The notes below the pieces were generated by a model, which saw only the letters and a program-made list of their open reading frames with translations, did not search any database and was not told where the DNA came from. Both the position numbers and the translations under genes were made by a program. 36,924 bases of DNA from Akkermansiaceae bacterium. GTDB lineage: Bacteria > Verrucomicrobiota > Verrucomicrobiia > Verrucomicrobiales > Akkermansiaceae. The DNA lies in contig JAQWZU010000207.1 of NCBI GenBank assembly GCA_029253285.1, positions 1 to 36,924 of the forward strand. Reading direction: 5' to 3'. Below, one piece after another: positions 23,913-32,513 of this stretch (positions within the stretch are counted from its first letter, which is position 1; the number at the start of each line of letters is the position of its first letter).

Positions 23913-25123
23913 AAAGCTTGAGAGATCTTTTCTACCAGGATCGGTTCAAAGGCTTCCCAGGACCAAACTCCGGCGGCGGCTCCTTTCGCGAGTGATTTGG
24001 CGGCGGCTACTTTGTCGGGATGGTCGAGGCAGAATTGAATGCGTTCGACGAGAGCATCCTCGTCGTTGGGTTCGATGATCCACCCAACGCCCTCGGCTTT
24101 GTTCAAAACTTCAATCTGACCTGAAGTGCGGGTTGCGATGGTGGCAAGACCGCAGCGCATGTATTCGAAAATCTTGTTCGTCGCGGTGAGGTCGCGGCTT
24201 TTGCAGAAGGGATCTTCGAGGGCGAGTCCGATGTCGTGGCTCGCGCTGTGGGTTGGGAGGTCCCTGTTTGGGACGATGGGTTGAATGATCACGCGATCGC
24301 GGATGCCTTCCGGGAAAGTTTCTTCGAACCAATCCTGTCGGTTTCGTAGAGTGCCGCGTAGGTGGAGTTGCCAATTGCCTTTCACTTTACTGAGTGCGTG
24401 ACCGAGGATTTCCAATCCACGTCCCGGTCCAATGGTTTGGGAGAACCAATAAAAAGAAACGCAGTCGGGATCTCGTTTGTCGGCGTTGATGTCTTCCTTC
24501 GGCGAGTCCGCCCAAGGGAAGGTGTTGGGGATGCTTGTGGGCGGCGTGTCAAGACCGGCCCAGCTGGAAAGGTTGGCTGCCATGGCTTCGGTGGTCGCAA
24601 AGCTCACTGCCCCGTTCTCAAGCATGTATTTTTCGCCTGCAGCGAGTGCCTCGACCGGGCGTTCCTTGCGGGCTTCGGGAAGGAGGTCTTCGGAGAACCA
24701 GTCCTCGAAATCGATGCCGACTTTGAAGCCTGCCTTGATTAAGCGAGGGCCGGCCCAGAGCCCGGGTTCGCAATGAACCATGGTGAGGTCGGGCTTGAGA
24801 CGTTTAATTTCGCGAATCATTGCGCGGGCGCTGAGGCCGTAGACCTCGGGGAGGACGATGCCGAAGCGCTTGAAGGCTTCGCGTGCGATCTTTCCTTTAA
24901 TTCGCAAACCGAGAGGAGAATTTCGGAGATCGATGAGTGGGATGTAAGTAATGCCGAGTCGCTCGGCGAGGGCGAGGTCTTCTTGAGCGCGCTCGTCATT
25001 CCACCAGCTTCCAAAAACGGTCACGTCGGCCCCGGCCCTTGCGAGCGAGCCTGCCTCCTTTTGCGCCCGCGGAGCGTTGGCAAAATGCTGGAGCGTGAGG
25101 AGTGCGACTTTCTTTCCCTTCAT
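23909..25123 (-). CDS. Glycosyltransferase-like protein (GT-B fold)
   Basis: A 404-residue protein. The first strand is KVALLTLQHFANAPRAQKEAGSLARAG, with an Arg in the acceptor loop and MVHCEPGLWAGPRL near 116-129. The donor half has SFYWFSQTIGPGRGLEIL and ATNKIFEYMRCGLATIAT, where NKIFEYM replaces the EX7E motif. This fits a GT4-like transferase from a surface-glycan locus. It starts two bases after the acyltransferase stop and overlaps the next gene by four. Confidence 0.8.
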   Translation of the reverse strand: MKGKKVALLTLQHFANAPRAQKEAGSLARAGADVTVFGSWWNDERAQEDLALAERLGITYIPLIDLRNSPLGLRIKGKIAREAFKRFGIVLPEVYGLSARAMIREIKRLKPDLTMVHCEPGLWAGPRLIKAGFKVGIDFEDWFSEDLLPEARKERPVEALAAGEKYMLENGAVSFATTEAMAANLSSWAGLDTPPTSIPNTFPWADSPKEDINADKRDPDCVSFYWFSQTIGPGRGLEILGHALSKVKGNWQLHLRGTLRNRQDWFEETFPEGIRDRVIIQPIVPNRDLPTHSASHDIGLALEDPFCKSRDLTATNKIFEYMRCGLATIATRTSGQIEVLNKAEGVGWIIEPNDEDALVERIQFCLDHPDKVAAAKSLAKGAAAGVWSWEAFEPILVEKISQAL

Positions 25124-25125
25124 GA

Positions 25126-26232
25126 TTACTTGCGTGTGCCGACTTTACTTTTGAGACTAAGGAAGGGTTTTTCAACGAGGTAGTAGGAGGCGATAGCGGT
25201 GGCGAAGACGGGGGCCAGCCAGTAGGGGAAGGCGAAGAAGCGAGGCGCACCATTGAATCCGTAGCTCTCGGGTGGGCTGCAATAGATTTGCTGCCAGAGA
25301 TAAATTGAGTAGGACCACACACCAACGAGGGCGACGGGCTTCCAGTCCAGCCAGGAGACGGCGAAGAAACGCGGATGGAAAAGAACGAAGCCGACGAGTA
25401 GCGAGATGCCAAAGGCGCTGAAACTGCTGCCGAGTGGAGTCGTGAGCACCTCAAGCTTTCCGCCCACGATGAGAAGGTGCGGAATGAAGATGAGGAGAAG
25501 GCCTCCGATGAAGACGGGCCACTTTCTGTTTTCCATGACGGTCTCGACGCACTTTGCACGGAAGCCGAGAGCGAAAGCGAGAAGGCAGCCGTAGGCGAGG
25601 GAATCGAAGTGGGTGAAGAAGGAGTGTTCGCCAAAAAGGAGGGAGTGTTCGTCGAACGAGCCAAGATGTCGGCAGATCGGGCCGAGAACGACGGGAATGA
25701 GAAGGACGTAAAAAGCTTTGCGGGGTTGCTCGCTTTTGACGAGGAAGAGCCAGAAGAGGAAGGGCCAAAGAAGGTAGAATTGTTCTTCGACTGAGAGGCT
25801 CCAAACGTGGTCGGCGATTTTAGGGACCTCCATGAAGTTGACCAGGTAGGTGATGAGGGCGAACCAACTCGATCCGGAAATAGCGAGAGGTGCAAGGGCT
25901 GCGATGATGCCAATGACGATGAGGAAGGCGACGTAGGCGGGGAGAATGCGGAGTGCGCGTCGAATGTAGAAAAGCTTTAGGCTGACGTCGCCATGTTTGA
26001 GTTTCTCTTTTAGCAGGAGAAAAGTGATGAGGAATCCGCTCAAGACGAAGAAGGCTTGCACCCCAGTTGTACCGGGCGGAACCCAGCGCGTAATTTCTGT
26101 CAATGCGGCGGGGTAGTGGGAGGCATCTTCGGAGTGCGCGATGAGAACGAGCAGGACGCTGACGCAGCGCAGTCCGTCGAGGCAAGGGAGACGGCGGTAG
26201 TTTGCGATCTTGTCGGGAAATTGCAGGTTCAT
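25126..26232 (-). CDS. Membrane acyltransferase, family 3 (OafA-like)
   Basis: A 368-residue integral membrane protein with about ten spans. LPCLDGLRCVSVLLVLIAHS (15-34) carries the early conserved His33. FFVLSGFLI (61-69), RRALRILPAY and WSLSVEEQFYLLWP (144-157) are the family landmarks. It would move an acyl group, usually acetyl, across the membrane onto the glycan. No SGNH domain is fused. The ATG overlaps the stop of the upstream GT2 gene by one base (TAATG). Confidence 0.93.
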   Translation of the reverse strand: MNLQFPDKIANYRRLPCLDGLRCVSVLLVLIAHSEDASHYPAALTEITRWVPPGTTGVQAFFVLSGFLITFLLLKEKLKHGDVSLKLFYIRRALRILPAYVAFLIVIGIIAALAPLAISGSSWFALITYLVNFMEVPKIADHVWSLSVEEQFYLLWPFLFWLFLVKSEQPRKAFYVLLIPVVLGPICRHLGSFDEHSLLFGEHSFFTHFDSLAYGCLLAFALGFRAKCVETVMENRKWPVFIGGLLLIFIPHLLIVGGKLEVLTTPLGSSFSAFGISLLVGFVLFHPRFFAVSWLDWKPVALVGVWSYSIYLWQQIYCSPPESYGFNGAPRFFAFPYWLAPVFATAIASYYLVEKPFLSLKSKVGTRK

Positions 26233-27194
26233 TAGGCGTGACGAAATTTGTTGGTGGCCGATTCAATGCGACGGGCAAGCTTCCAGCCGACGAGCTTGCG
26301 AAGCTTTTGAAATTTCGGTGGGCCGTCCGGTTCGAGAGAGCTTCCGCCGAGGTCGGAGACGCGCGCGGCGGCCTTGGCGAGGAGGTCAGGGTGTGCGGGG
26401 TAGAAGGTGTAGATGAAGTCCTGTAGCATGGCGGCGGCGGATTTTTTTGCTTCGGCATCATCGCGTTTGGCAAGGAAATGATCGGCGCCCCGCGAGAAGG
26501 AGCGGTATGCCGATTCGGCGCCGACGCGGTCGGATCTTTGGGAAAGGCTACCGGCCATGCCCGAGCGGTAGTAGAGGATGGTGTCGGGAACGAAAAGGAT
26601 ATCGTCGCAATGAGCAAAGATGCGGGCGTGGAATTCGAAGTCGTCGAGGAGAGTGAGTTCTTCATCCCAGCCACCGGTGGCATCAAGGATGGATTTTGGA
26701 ATGAGGAACATCCCGGCCTGCATCATGGGGCGAGCGTTGACACAGGCTTCGGTGAGCCAGTCCGGGCCTTTCATGTCGCGCCAGACTTCTTCGGGGTTGG
26801 CTTGGTAGCTGCTGGGGTCGTCGTTGTAAAAGCGCCCCCATTCGGAAGAAGCGATGGAGTTGGTCGTGCCCTCGAGTCGGGCGACTTGACTGGCTACCAT
26901 TTCGGGAGAGAGGAGATCGTCGGCGTCGAAGAATTTGAGGTAATCACCGCTCGCTTCGCGCAAGGCACGGTTGCGGGATTTGGCGGCACTGCCGCATTGT
27001 TCGGTGACGACGATGAGGTCGTGATCCTTTTGGTGGCGATCGAGGATCTCTTTGCTCTGATCGGTCGAGGCGTCGTTGGTGACGATGATTTCGATGTTGT
27101 CGTAAGTTTGCGCGAGCAGGGAATCAAGAGCGGCCTCCAAATAGTCCCCGGCATTATGGCAGGGAATGCAAATGGAGACCTTGGGATTACTCAT
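26232..27194 (-). CDS. Glycosyltransferase family 2
   Basis: About 320 residues from the ATG at 27194 (MSNPKVSICIPCHNAGDYLEAAL). The frame can be extended twelve codons upstream, but that would overlap the previous gene's end; the chosen start lies four bases after its stop. TNDASTD (39-45) and FFDADD (88-93) give the nucleotide-sugar and DXD motifs. Mid-region GGWDEELTLLDDFEFHARI carries the likely catalytic acidic residues. It would work in the cytoplasm with inversion of configuration. The sugar is unknown. Confidence 0.9.
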   Translation of the reverse strand: MSNPKVSICIPCHNAGDYLEAALDSLLAQTYDNIEIIVTNDASTDQSKEILDRHQKDHDLIVVTEQCGSAAKSRNRALREASGDYLKFFDADDLLSPEMVASQVARLEGTTNSIASSEWGRFYNDDPSSYQANPEEVWRDMKGPDWLTEACVNARPMMQAGMFLIPKSILDATGGWDEELTLLDDFEFHARIFAHCDDILFVPDTILYYRSGMAGSLSQRSDRVGAESAYRSFSRGADHFLAKRDDAEAKKSAAAMLQDFIYTFYPAHPDLLAKAAARVSDLGGSSLEPDGPPKFQKLRKLVGWKLARRIESATNKFRHA

Positions 27195-27198
27195 GAGT

Positions 27199-28146
27199 TT
27201 ACGATGTGGCCAGTTTCCAGGCGTCGCCAAAGTAGGAGGGTTTGCTGTCGGAAACGTAGTGCTGGAGAATACCGCCTTTATTCAGGACGGTGTCGCGATC
27301 AGGAAAGGTGATGTAGCTTTCGACCGGCATGACGCGGTGAGATTGCGTGGAAGCCATCATGGCAACGAGCGCTTGCTCAAGGTAGTAGGACGTGCCTTCG
27401 GCTTCCAGGAGCGAGGCGCTCCAGTGCTCAATTTTTTCCCAGTCTATCGCATTGCTGGAGCTTCCGCAGACGCCGACGTTGAGGAGTTTGGGGATTGTGG
27501 CTCCGGTGAGCTTTTCCATCAAGGGACGGGAGTAACCGTAGGATTCCTCGCAGTCGGTCATGAGGCAAAGTTCGTCGCTGTCTTTTTGGTCCCACCACTC
27601 GAGCATTTCGGTGGGTTCGGCGAAGAAGAGCATGTCGGAATCGAGAACGAGTTTGGTTCCGGTCGAGCCGAGGTGAATGTCGGTAAGTTTGCGAATGTTT
27701 ACATAATCGGTCCAGCGTTGTCGAAGGACGGGGAACTTGTCGATCGGGAGAAGGCTTTCCACTTTGTCGGCGATCTCTTCTTTTCTTACCGTGGTGCCCT
27801 CGGGGAAGAGGCGACGGATTCCTTCTTCGTGTTTTTTGCTGAGAGTTCCGTCGTCGACGAGGGAGACTGAGATTTTGCGTCCGCTGTGGTGGGCAAGGGT
27901 CCAGGCGCAGAAGGCGCTTTGATACCAAAAGCCTTTTCCGGTGAGAAACCAGATTTCGAGAGGGGGTTCGGAAGAGGTGGCTTCGACTGGTTTGAGATCC
28001 CAGGCGCCCTCTTCCATTTCGTGTTTCCAGGCATCGAGGCGGAAGTAGGCCTTGGGACCCCAGCGTGCCATGCGGGCCAATTCCTCTTTGGGACGGCGAT
28101 AAAGCGCGGTCTTGGTCTGGCTGAGAAAGTTGCGAAATGCGGACAT
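27199..28146 (-). CDS. Putative glycosyltransferase with DXD motif (GT8-like), uncertain
   Basis: A 315-residue soluble protein with weak family resemblance. EIWFLTGKGFWYQSAFCAW at about 64-82 and LVLDSDMLFF (166-175, with Asp169 and Asp171) look like a GT-A fold with a metal-binding DXD, as in GT8 and related families. NVGVCGSSS near 242-250 and the late HYVSDSKPSYFG also fit a transferase active site. It sits among glycosyltransferases, four bases before the GT2 gene and six after another GT2 gene. The fold is an inference; donor and acceptor are unknown. Confidence 0.65.
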   Translation of the reverse strand: MSAFRNFLSQTKTALYRRPKEELARMARWGPKAYFRLDAWKHEMEEGAWDLKPVEATSSEPPLEIWFLTGKGFWYQSAFCAWTLAHHSGRKISVSLVDDGTLSKKHEEGIRRLFPEGTTVRKEEIADKVESLLPIDKFPVLRQRWTDYVNIRKLTDIHLGSTGTKLVLDSDMLFFAEPTEMLEWWDQKDSDELCLMTDCEESYGYSRPLMEKLTGATIPKLLNVGVCGSSSNAIDWEKIEHWSASLLEAEGTSYYLEQALVAMMASTQSHRVMPVESYITFPDRDTVLNKGGILQHYVSDSKPSYFGDAWKLATS

Positions 28147-28152
28147 GGAAAG

Positions 28153-29082
28153 TTACTTGTCGGAGAGTGAGGCCTGGCCTTCGAATTGGCCGCAGGTGCC
28201 ATGCCATCGGATGCTGGCGCCAGGGCTGCTCTTTGGTTTGAGTTTAAAGTAGGCTTTAAGCTTGCGGAGTTTGACCGTCCACGGGGGGATGGCGGGCCAG
28301 GGGCGGATGCCGTGAATGTCGAGAACGCGGATGTAATCGCGGAAGCTGACGCGCTTGATGTTTTGTTGGTATTCCAAAGTGAGGCGTCCGGGAGGAATGA
28401 GGTGGGTCAGTTTGAGTTTTGGAAAGTATCCCACGTTCCAACCACTACGAAGAATGACGAGGTTGATGTCGTTGTCTTCGCCTGAGGTCAGGGCGTCGCC
28501 GGTGCGGCCGAGGGCGAGGCGGGACTTGTCACCGGTTACGGCCTTGGCCCACTCTTTGATCGCTTCGGTGCGAGTAACCATGCCGGCTCCGATCGGAGAA
28601 AAATCGGGGTAGGTGGGATTTTCAGTATCCCATCCTGTCATGATCATACTGTTGCCGAGATCACGGCAGCCGATGGGAGCAAGGCCGGGCTCGAACCACT
28701 CCGGGGGCTCTTCCTGATATTCGGGAATGGCGGGGCCACCGATGGAGCCGAGTTGGGGATGGGTCTTGAAAATCTCGAGAGCGTCAGCGAGGTAGTTGGG
28801 TTCGAGAATGTTGTCATCGTCGACCCAGAGAATAAATTTGGTGTCGACTTCCTTGATCGCACGCAGGCGGGCGTGGGTGAGTCCAAGATTTCTTTCCCGA
28901 ACGACGCGGGCATTTACGAGATAGGTCAGGCATTTTTGATCGGGAGGTCTGGTGCTGGCGTTGTCGACGATTAGGAGCTGCCATTCCTTCTTGTCGAGGG
29001 TTTGCTTTTCCAATCCTTGCACCGTTCTTTCGAAGAACTTGGGGTTTGGATTGTAGGTGGGAATGACGACCGTGATTTTCAT
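28153..29082 (-). CDS. Glycosyltransferase family 2
   Basis: A 309-residue GT-A transferase starting MKITVVIPTYNPNPKFFERT. VDNAST is at 39-44 and the metal motif is VDDDN at 87-91. GSIGGPAIPEYQEEPPEWFEP near 117-136 and SGEDNDI near 205-211 resemble the EpsE/ExoU-like group of exopolysaccharide transferases, the latter likely containing the catalytic acid. It overlaps the upstream GT4 gene by four bases. Confidence 0.9.
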   Translation of the reverse strand: MKITVVIPTYNPNPKFFERTVQGLEKQTLDKKEWQLLIVDNASTRPPDQKCLTYLVNARVVRERNLGLTHARLRAIKEVDTKFILWVDDDNILEPNYLADALEIFKTHPQLGSIGGPAIPEYQEEPPEWFEPGLAPIGCRDLGNSMIMTGWDTENPTYPDFSPIGAGMVTRTEAIKEWAKAVTGDKSRLALGRTGDALTSGEDNDINLVILRSGWNVGYFPKLKLTHLIPPGRLTLEYQQNIKRVSFRDYIRVLDIHGIRPWPAIPPWTVKLRKLKAYFKLKPKSSPGASIRWHGTCGQFEGQASLSDK

Positions 29083-30296
29083 GCGTTGCGTTTTTTGGCG
29101 GCGGAGATGGCTCGCTCATATGAGGCGATTTGAAGAGGGAGGATACCTTCGTGACTGAGGAAATCGAGCACGCGTTGCCGACCGTTTTTGGCAAGTGTTG
29201 TCACGCGTTCCGGCCTATTGATGAGATTGAGGACGGCCTTGGCGATGGCTTGGGGATCTTTGGGCGGCACGAGAATGCCGCTTTCACCATTGACGATAAT
29301 TTCGGCCATCCCTCCCGAGGAAGATCCGATGACAGCACGGGCGGCGGACATGGATTCGGGGCAGACGAGGCCGAAGCTTTCCCAGCGGCTGGGGAAGAGC
29401 ATGATGTCGCATTTTTTGAATTCGTCAGCGAGCTGCTCTTTGCCGATGGCGCCGACGAAGTCGATGGCGTGGAGTGAGGAGGCGAAGTTTTTTCGGATCC
29501 AAGTTTCCATGTCGCTCTGCTTGTAATTCCAGGTTGGACCGATGAAACGAAAGCGGGTTTCCGGAGCTTTGCGCAGGATGGAGGGAATGGCGCGAGCCAT
29601 TTCCAGAACTCCTTTGCGAGGTTCGAGGCGACCGAGAAAGCCGATGGTCTTTGCTTCGGTCGCGGGTTCGAGCGAGAGAAGTTCAGCCGAGGGTGTCATG
29701 GGAAGGGGGAAGAAGGAGATCTTTTCTCTGTCGAGAAACCAATCTTCAGCGAGGCGATTTCCAATGGCCGAGCTGGGAGCTGCGATCTCGTCGGCTTTTC
29801 GGGTCCAGAGGCATTCGGGATCGGACTCGGGCTCGAAAGGTGGTTTTTCGAGGAAGGCCAGTTTTCCTTTGCGAAGGCAGCCGAGAGTGAAGTGGAGCTT
29901 TTCCAGAAGCGTGGGTTCCTCCCAGCCGATTTGACCGAGGAGATACTCCGGAGTATGGAGTTTGACGACGCGGGGAAGGTCGGGGAATTTTTTGGCGATC
30001 TCTTGTCCCTCCATTCCGAGTTCGGGGCTTTCGAGAACGTCGAAGGGAGCTTCCTTATGGCATTGTGAGAAGGGGGGAACGATGGCTTTTCGGAATGCTG
30101 CCCGGTCATGGGCATCGAAGCGATGAACTTTGATCCCAAATTCTTCAGCAGGTTCGGGGCCTTTCTTTCCAGCGGAAAAAACTTCGACCTCGTGGCCGCC
30201 TTGAGCGAGCATCGTGGCAGCTTCCCACGCGTAGGTGCCGATACCTCCGATGGCGATAGCCGGGGGGAATTCAAAGCTGACGAGTGCAATTCTCAT
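29079..30296 (-). CDS. Glycosyltransferase, GT4 type
   Basis: A 405-residue GT-B transferase. RIALVSFEFPPAIAIGGIGTY opens the acceptor domain with the GGIGTY loop. The donor domain has TIGFLGRLEPRKGVLEM, FRFIGPTWNY, and PSRWESFGLVCPESM with the EX7E motif. LHTPEYLLGQ (about 112-121) is seen in this subgroup. It is the first glycosyltransferase after the ABC exporter genes, nine bases beyond the wzt stop. Confidence 0.92.
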   Translation of the reverse strand: MRIALVSFEFPPAIAIGGIGTYAWEAATMLAQGGHEVEVFSAGKKGPEPAEEFGIKVHRFDAHDRAAFRKAIVPPFSQCHKEAPFDVLESPELGMEGQEIAKKFPDLPRVVKLHTPEYLLGQIGWEEPTLLEKLHFTLGCLRKGKLAFLEKPPFEPESDPECLWTRKADEIAAPSSAIGNRLAEDWFLDREKISFFPLPMTPSAELLSLEPATEAKTIGFLGRLEPRKGVLEMARAIPSILRKAPETRFRFIGPTWNYKQSDMETWIRKNFASSLHAIDFVGAIGKEQLADEFKKCDIMLFPSRWESFGLVCPESMSAARAVIGSSSGGMAEIIVNGESGILVPPKDPQAIAKAVLNLINRPERVTTLAKNGRQRVLDFLSHEGILPLQIASYERAISAAKKRNA

Positions 30297-30305
30297 TCCC
30301 CGGGG

Positions 30306-31550
30306 TTACACTTTTTCCAGATCAAGTGTGAAGGCTCCGTGGCCCCATGATTGGGCGATACGATAGGAGTGGATGGCCTGAGGTGGAGCCTGAAAATCGA
30401 AGGAAAGCTTTTGCCAAATTTCGTCGAAGATCTCGACGCCAGGTACGTTGAGTCGGAGGGCAGCGGTGTAGCTGCCGGTGGCGAGGTTGTGGGCGGGGAA
30501 GCGCCAGATGTGCTCGTCCGTTCCGGCGGGGAGGTTGATGGGATCGACCGAACCGAGAAGCCCGAGGGCAATTCCTTCACCGGCGGCATTGAAGAGGTGG
30601 ACTTCGAAAGCCAGATTCTTGGCCTTTTCGTTGGTGATCTTGGTGCGAATTTCGACGATGGGGTTCTGTGACTCCTCTCCCTCTACGGAAATGCGGGCCT
30701 CTTCGAAATAGCAATCGGTCTTGGGGGAGGCTTCGCGTTTCCAGAAAGTGTCGCTGGGTGCTTCGAGATACTTGGCGACTGATTCAGCAGAAGGTCCGAT
30801 GGTGTCGATTTGGCCTCCTTTGAGGACAATGCATCGCTGGCAGATGGTTTGGATCACCGAGAGGTTGTGGCTCACGAAGAGGACGGTGCGGCCGCCTTCC
30901 TTGGAGATCGACTTCATTTTGCCGAGGCACTTCTTTTGGAAGCTGGCATCACCCACGGCGAGGACTTCGTCGACAATGAGGATTTCCGGTTCGAGATGGG
31001 CTGCGACGGCGAAAGCGAGGCGGACATACATCCCGGAGGAATATCGCTTGACCGGAGTGTCGAGGAATTTTTCGACTCCGGCGAAGTCGACGATCTCATC
31101 GAACTTCTGTCGGATTTCCTTTTTGGTCATACCGAGAATGGCTCCGTTGAGGAAAATGTTTTCGCGGCCGGTGAGTTCGGGGTGAAAGCCGGTGCCGACC
31201 TCGAGGAGAGAGGCGACGCGGCCGTTGAGAGTGATGCGGCCTTCGGTGGGTTCGGTAATGCGGGAGAGGACTTTGAGAAGAGTGCTTTTGCCGGCTCCGT
31301 TGTGGCCGATAATGCCAAGGACTTCGCCTTCCGAGACATCGAAGGAGATATCCTTGAGGGCCCAGAACTCCTCGACTTCATCGCCCATGAGAATCTGGCG
31401 GCCTTTCGCCATGTCGACTGCTTTGCGGACGAAGTTTTTTCCGCTGCGGACGATGGTGTCGCGCAGTGATTGGTATTGCTCGCGTTCGCTTTGGTGGCCG
31501 ACGAGGTAACGCTTGGCGAGTCCGTCGACTTTGATGATGGGGTCGGACAT
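30306..31550 (-). CDS. wzt: Polysaccharide ABC exporter ATP-binding subunit with C-terminal glycan-binding domain
   Basis: A 414-residue protein. The ATPase domain (about 1-250) has Walker A GHNGAGKST (82-90), the signature YSSGM (170-174), Walker B LIVDE (191-195) and the H-loop His228. Residues about 265-414 form an extra beta-rich domain of the Wzt C-terminal type, which in known O-antigen systems binds the modified end of the finished glycan so that only capped chains are exported. It pairs with the permease immediately upstream (one-base overlap, TAATG). It powers movement of undecaprenyl-linked glycan to the periplasmic face. Confidence 0.95.
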   Translation of the reverse strand: MSDPIIKVDGLAKRYLVGHQSEREQYQSLRDTIVRSGKNFVRKAVDMAKGRQILMGDEVEEFWALKDISFDVSEGEVLGIIGHNGAGKSTLLKVLSRITEPTEGRITLNGRVASLLEVGTGFHPELTGRENIFLNGAILGMTKKEIRQKFDEIVDFAGVEKFLDTPVKRYSSGMYVRLAFAVAAHLEPEILIVDEVLAVGDASFQKKCLGKMKSISKEGGRTVLFVSHNLSVIQTICQRCIVLKGGQIDTIGPSAESVAKYLEAPSDTFWKREASPKTDCYFEEARISVEGEESQNPIVEIRTKITNEKAKNLAFEVHLFNAAGEGIALGLLGSVDPINLPAGTDEHIWRFPAHNLATGSYTAALRLNVPGVEIFDEIWQKLSFDFQAPPQAIHSYRIAQSWGHGAFTLDLEKV

Positions 31551-32380
31551 TAGATCAGGTCGGCGAAGGTTTTTTCCATTTTACGGAATTGTCGGATGCC
31601 CAGCCAGAGCATGAAAATGGTGACGCCAATTCCAATGAGGAAGGCGGGCTCAAGGAACGGGGGAGGGCCGCCGAGGATGCACCACCTGAAACCATCGATG
31701 ACGCCGACCATGGGATTCATGTTGTAGACGAAGTGAAGACTCTCCGGGATTTTTGCGAGAATGACGTCCTTGGTGAATCCGACCGGGGTAAGGTAGAGTC
31801 CGAATTGAATGATGAAAGGGATGACGTAACGGAAGTCGCGATACTTTACGTTGAGCGAAGTGATCCAAAGCCCGGGGCCGAGTGAGGTCAGAAAGCAAAG
31901 CGCGACAAATACCGGGATGAAAATGATCTGCCACGGCGGCACGAATTGGTAGATGACCATCATGCCCAGCAGGAGGACAAAGCTGATGGCGAAGTCGACA
32001 AAGGCGACCACGATGGTGGCGGTGGGGACAATGAGGCGGGGGAAGTAAACCTTGGAGATCAGGTTGGCGTTTGTGGTGAGGGAATTCGAGGAGTCGGTCA
32101 GCGCGGTGGAGAAAAACTGCCACGGGAGAAGTCCTGCAAAAACCATGAGGGCGTAAGGGGCAGTGCCATGACTTTTAAGATTTGCGACCGTGCCAAAGAC
32201 GAAGGTGAACACGAGCATGGTGAGGATGGGCCGAACGACCGCCCAAGCAACCCCGATGACAGTTTGTTTGTATCGAACCGAGAGGTCGCGCCATGCGAGG
32301 ACCTGAAAAAGTTCCCGGTAGCGCCAGAGATCGCGCCAGTAGTTTTTTTCAGCCCGTCCGGCTTCAAGGATAGTTTGCAT
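31550..32380 (-). CDS. wzm: Polysaccharide ABC exporter permease (ABC-2 type)
   Basis: A 276-residue protein with six membrane spans, as usual for Wzm/KpsM/TagG permeases. Landmarks are the interfacial helix YRELFQVLAWRDLSVRYKQT (about 21-40), PYALMVFAGLLPWQFFSTAL, LNVKYRDFRYVIPF and the late NMNPMVGVIDGFRW. It forms the inner-membrane channel with Wzt. The start has 133 bases of upstream space with a candidate promoter, and this gene is the first of the tight downstream operon. Confidence 0.95.
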   Translation of the reverse strand: MQTILEAGRAEKNYWRDLWRYRELFQVLAWRDLSVRYKQTVIGVAWAVVRPILTMLVFTFVFGTVANLKSHGTAPYALMVFAGLLPWQFFSTALTDSSNSLTTNANLISKVYFPRLIVPTATIVVAFVDFAISFVLLLGMMVIYQFVPPWQIIFIPVFVALCFLTSLGPGLWITSLNVKYRDFRYVIPFIIQFGLYLTPVGFTKDVILAKIPESLHFVYNMNPMVGVIDGFRWCILGGPPPFLEPAFLIGIGVTIFMLWLGIRQFRKMEKTFADLI

Positions 32381-32439
32381 GTCTGCGAAATGAAGTTTGG
32401 CGAACTAAGGAAGGGACCACCATTGATCACTCGGAGGAG

Positions 32440-32467
32440 ACTATCATTAAAACTTGAGCATTGTGAA
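32440..32467 (-). promoter_or_regulatory. Candidate promoter for the wzm operon
   Basis: On the minus strand TTCACA (32467-32462) and GATAGT (32445-32440) are spaced by 16 bases, with five and four of six consensus matches. They lie about 60 bases before the wzm ATG in the only sizeable gap of the locus. No strong ribosome binding site or terminator is seen in the gap. Confidence 0.35.
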
Positions 32468-32513
32468 TCCAATAATGAGGGAGAAATCGGGTGATCTTCG
32501 AAGGCTGAACGAG

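Noticed and set aside
24996-25913. A 305-codon minus-strand frame over the acyltransferase
   Set aside because: It is very rich in Ser and Pro with no domain pattern and lies in another frame of a clear acyltransferase gene.
25820-26686. A 288-codon minus-strand frame across the GT2/acyltransferase junction
   Set aside because: Low-complexity composition and overlap with two well-supported genes.
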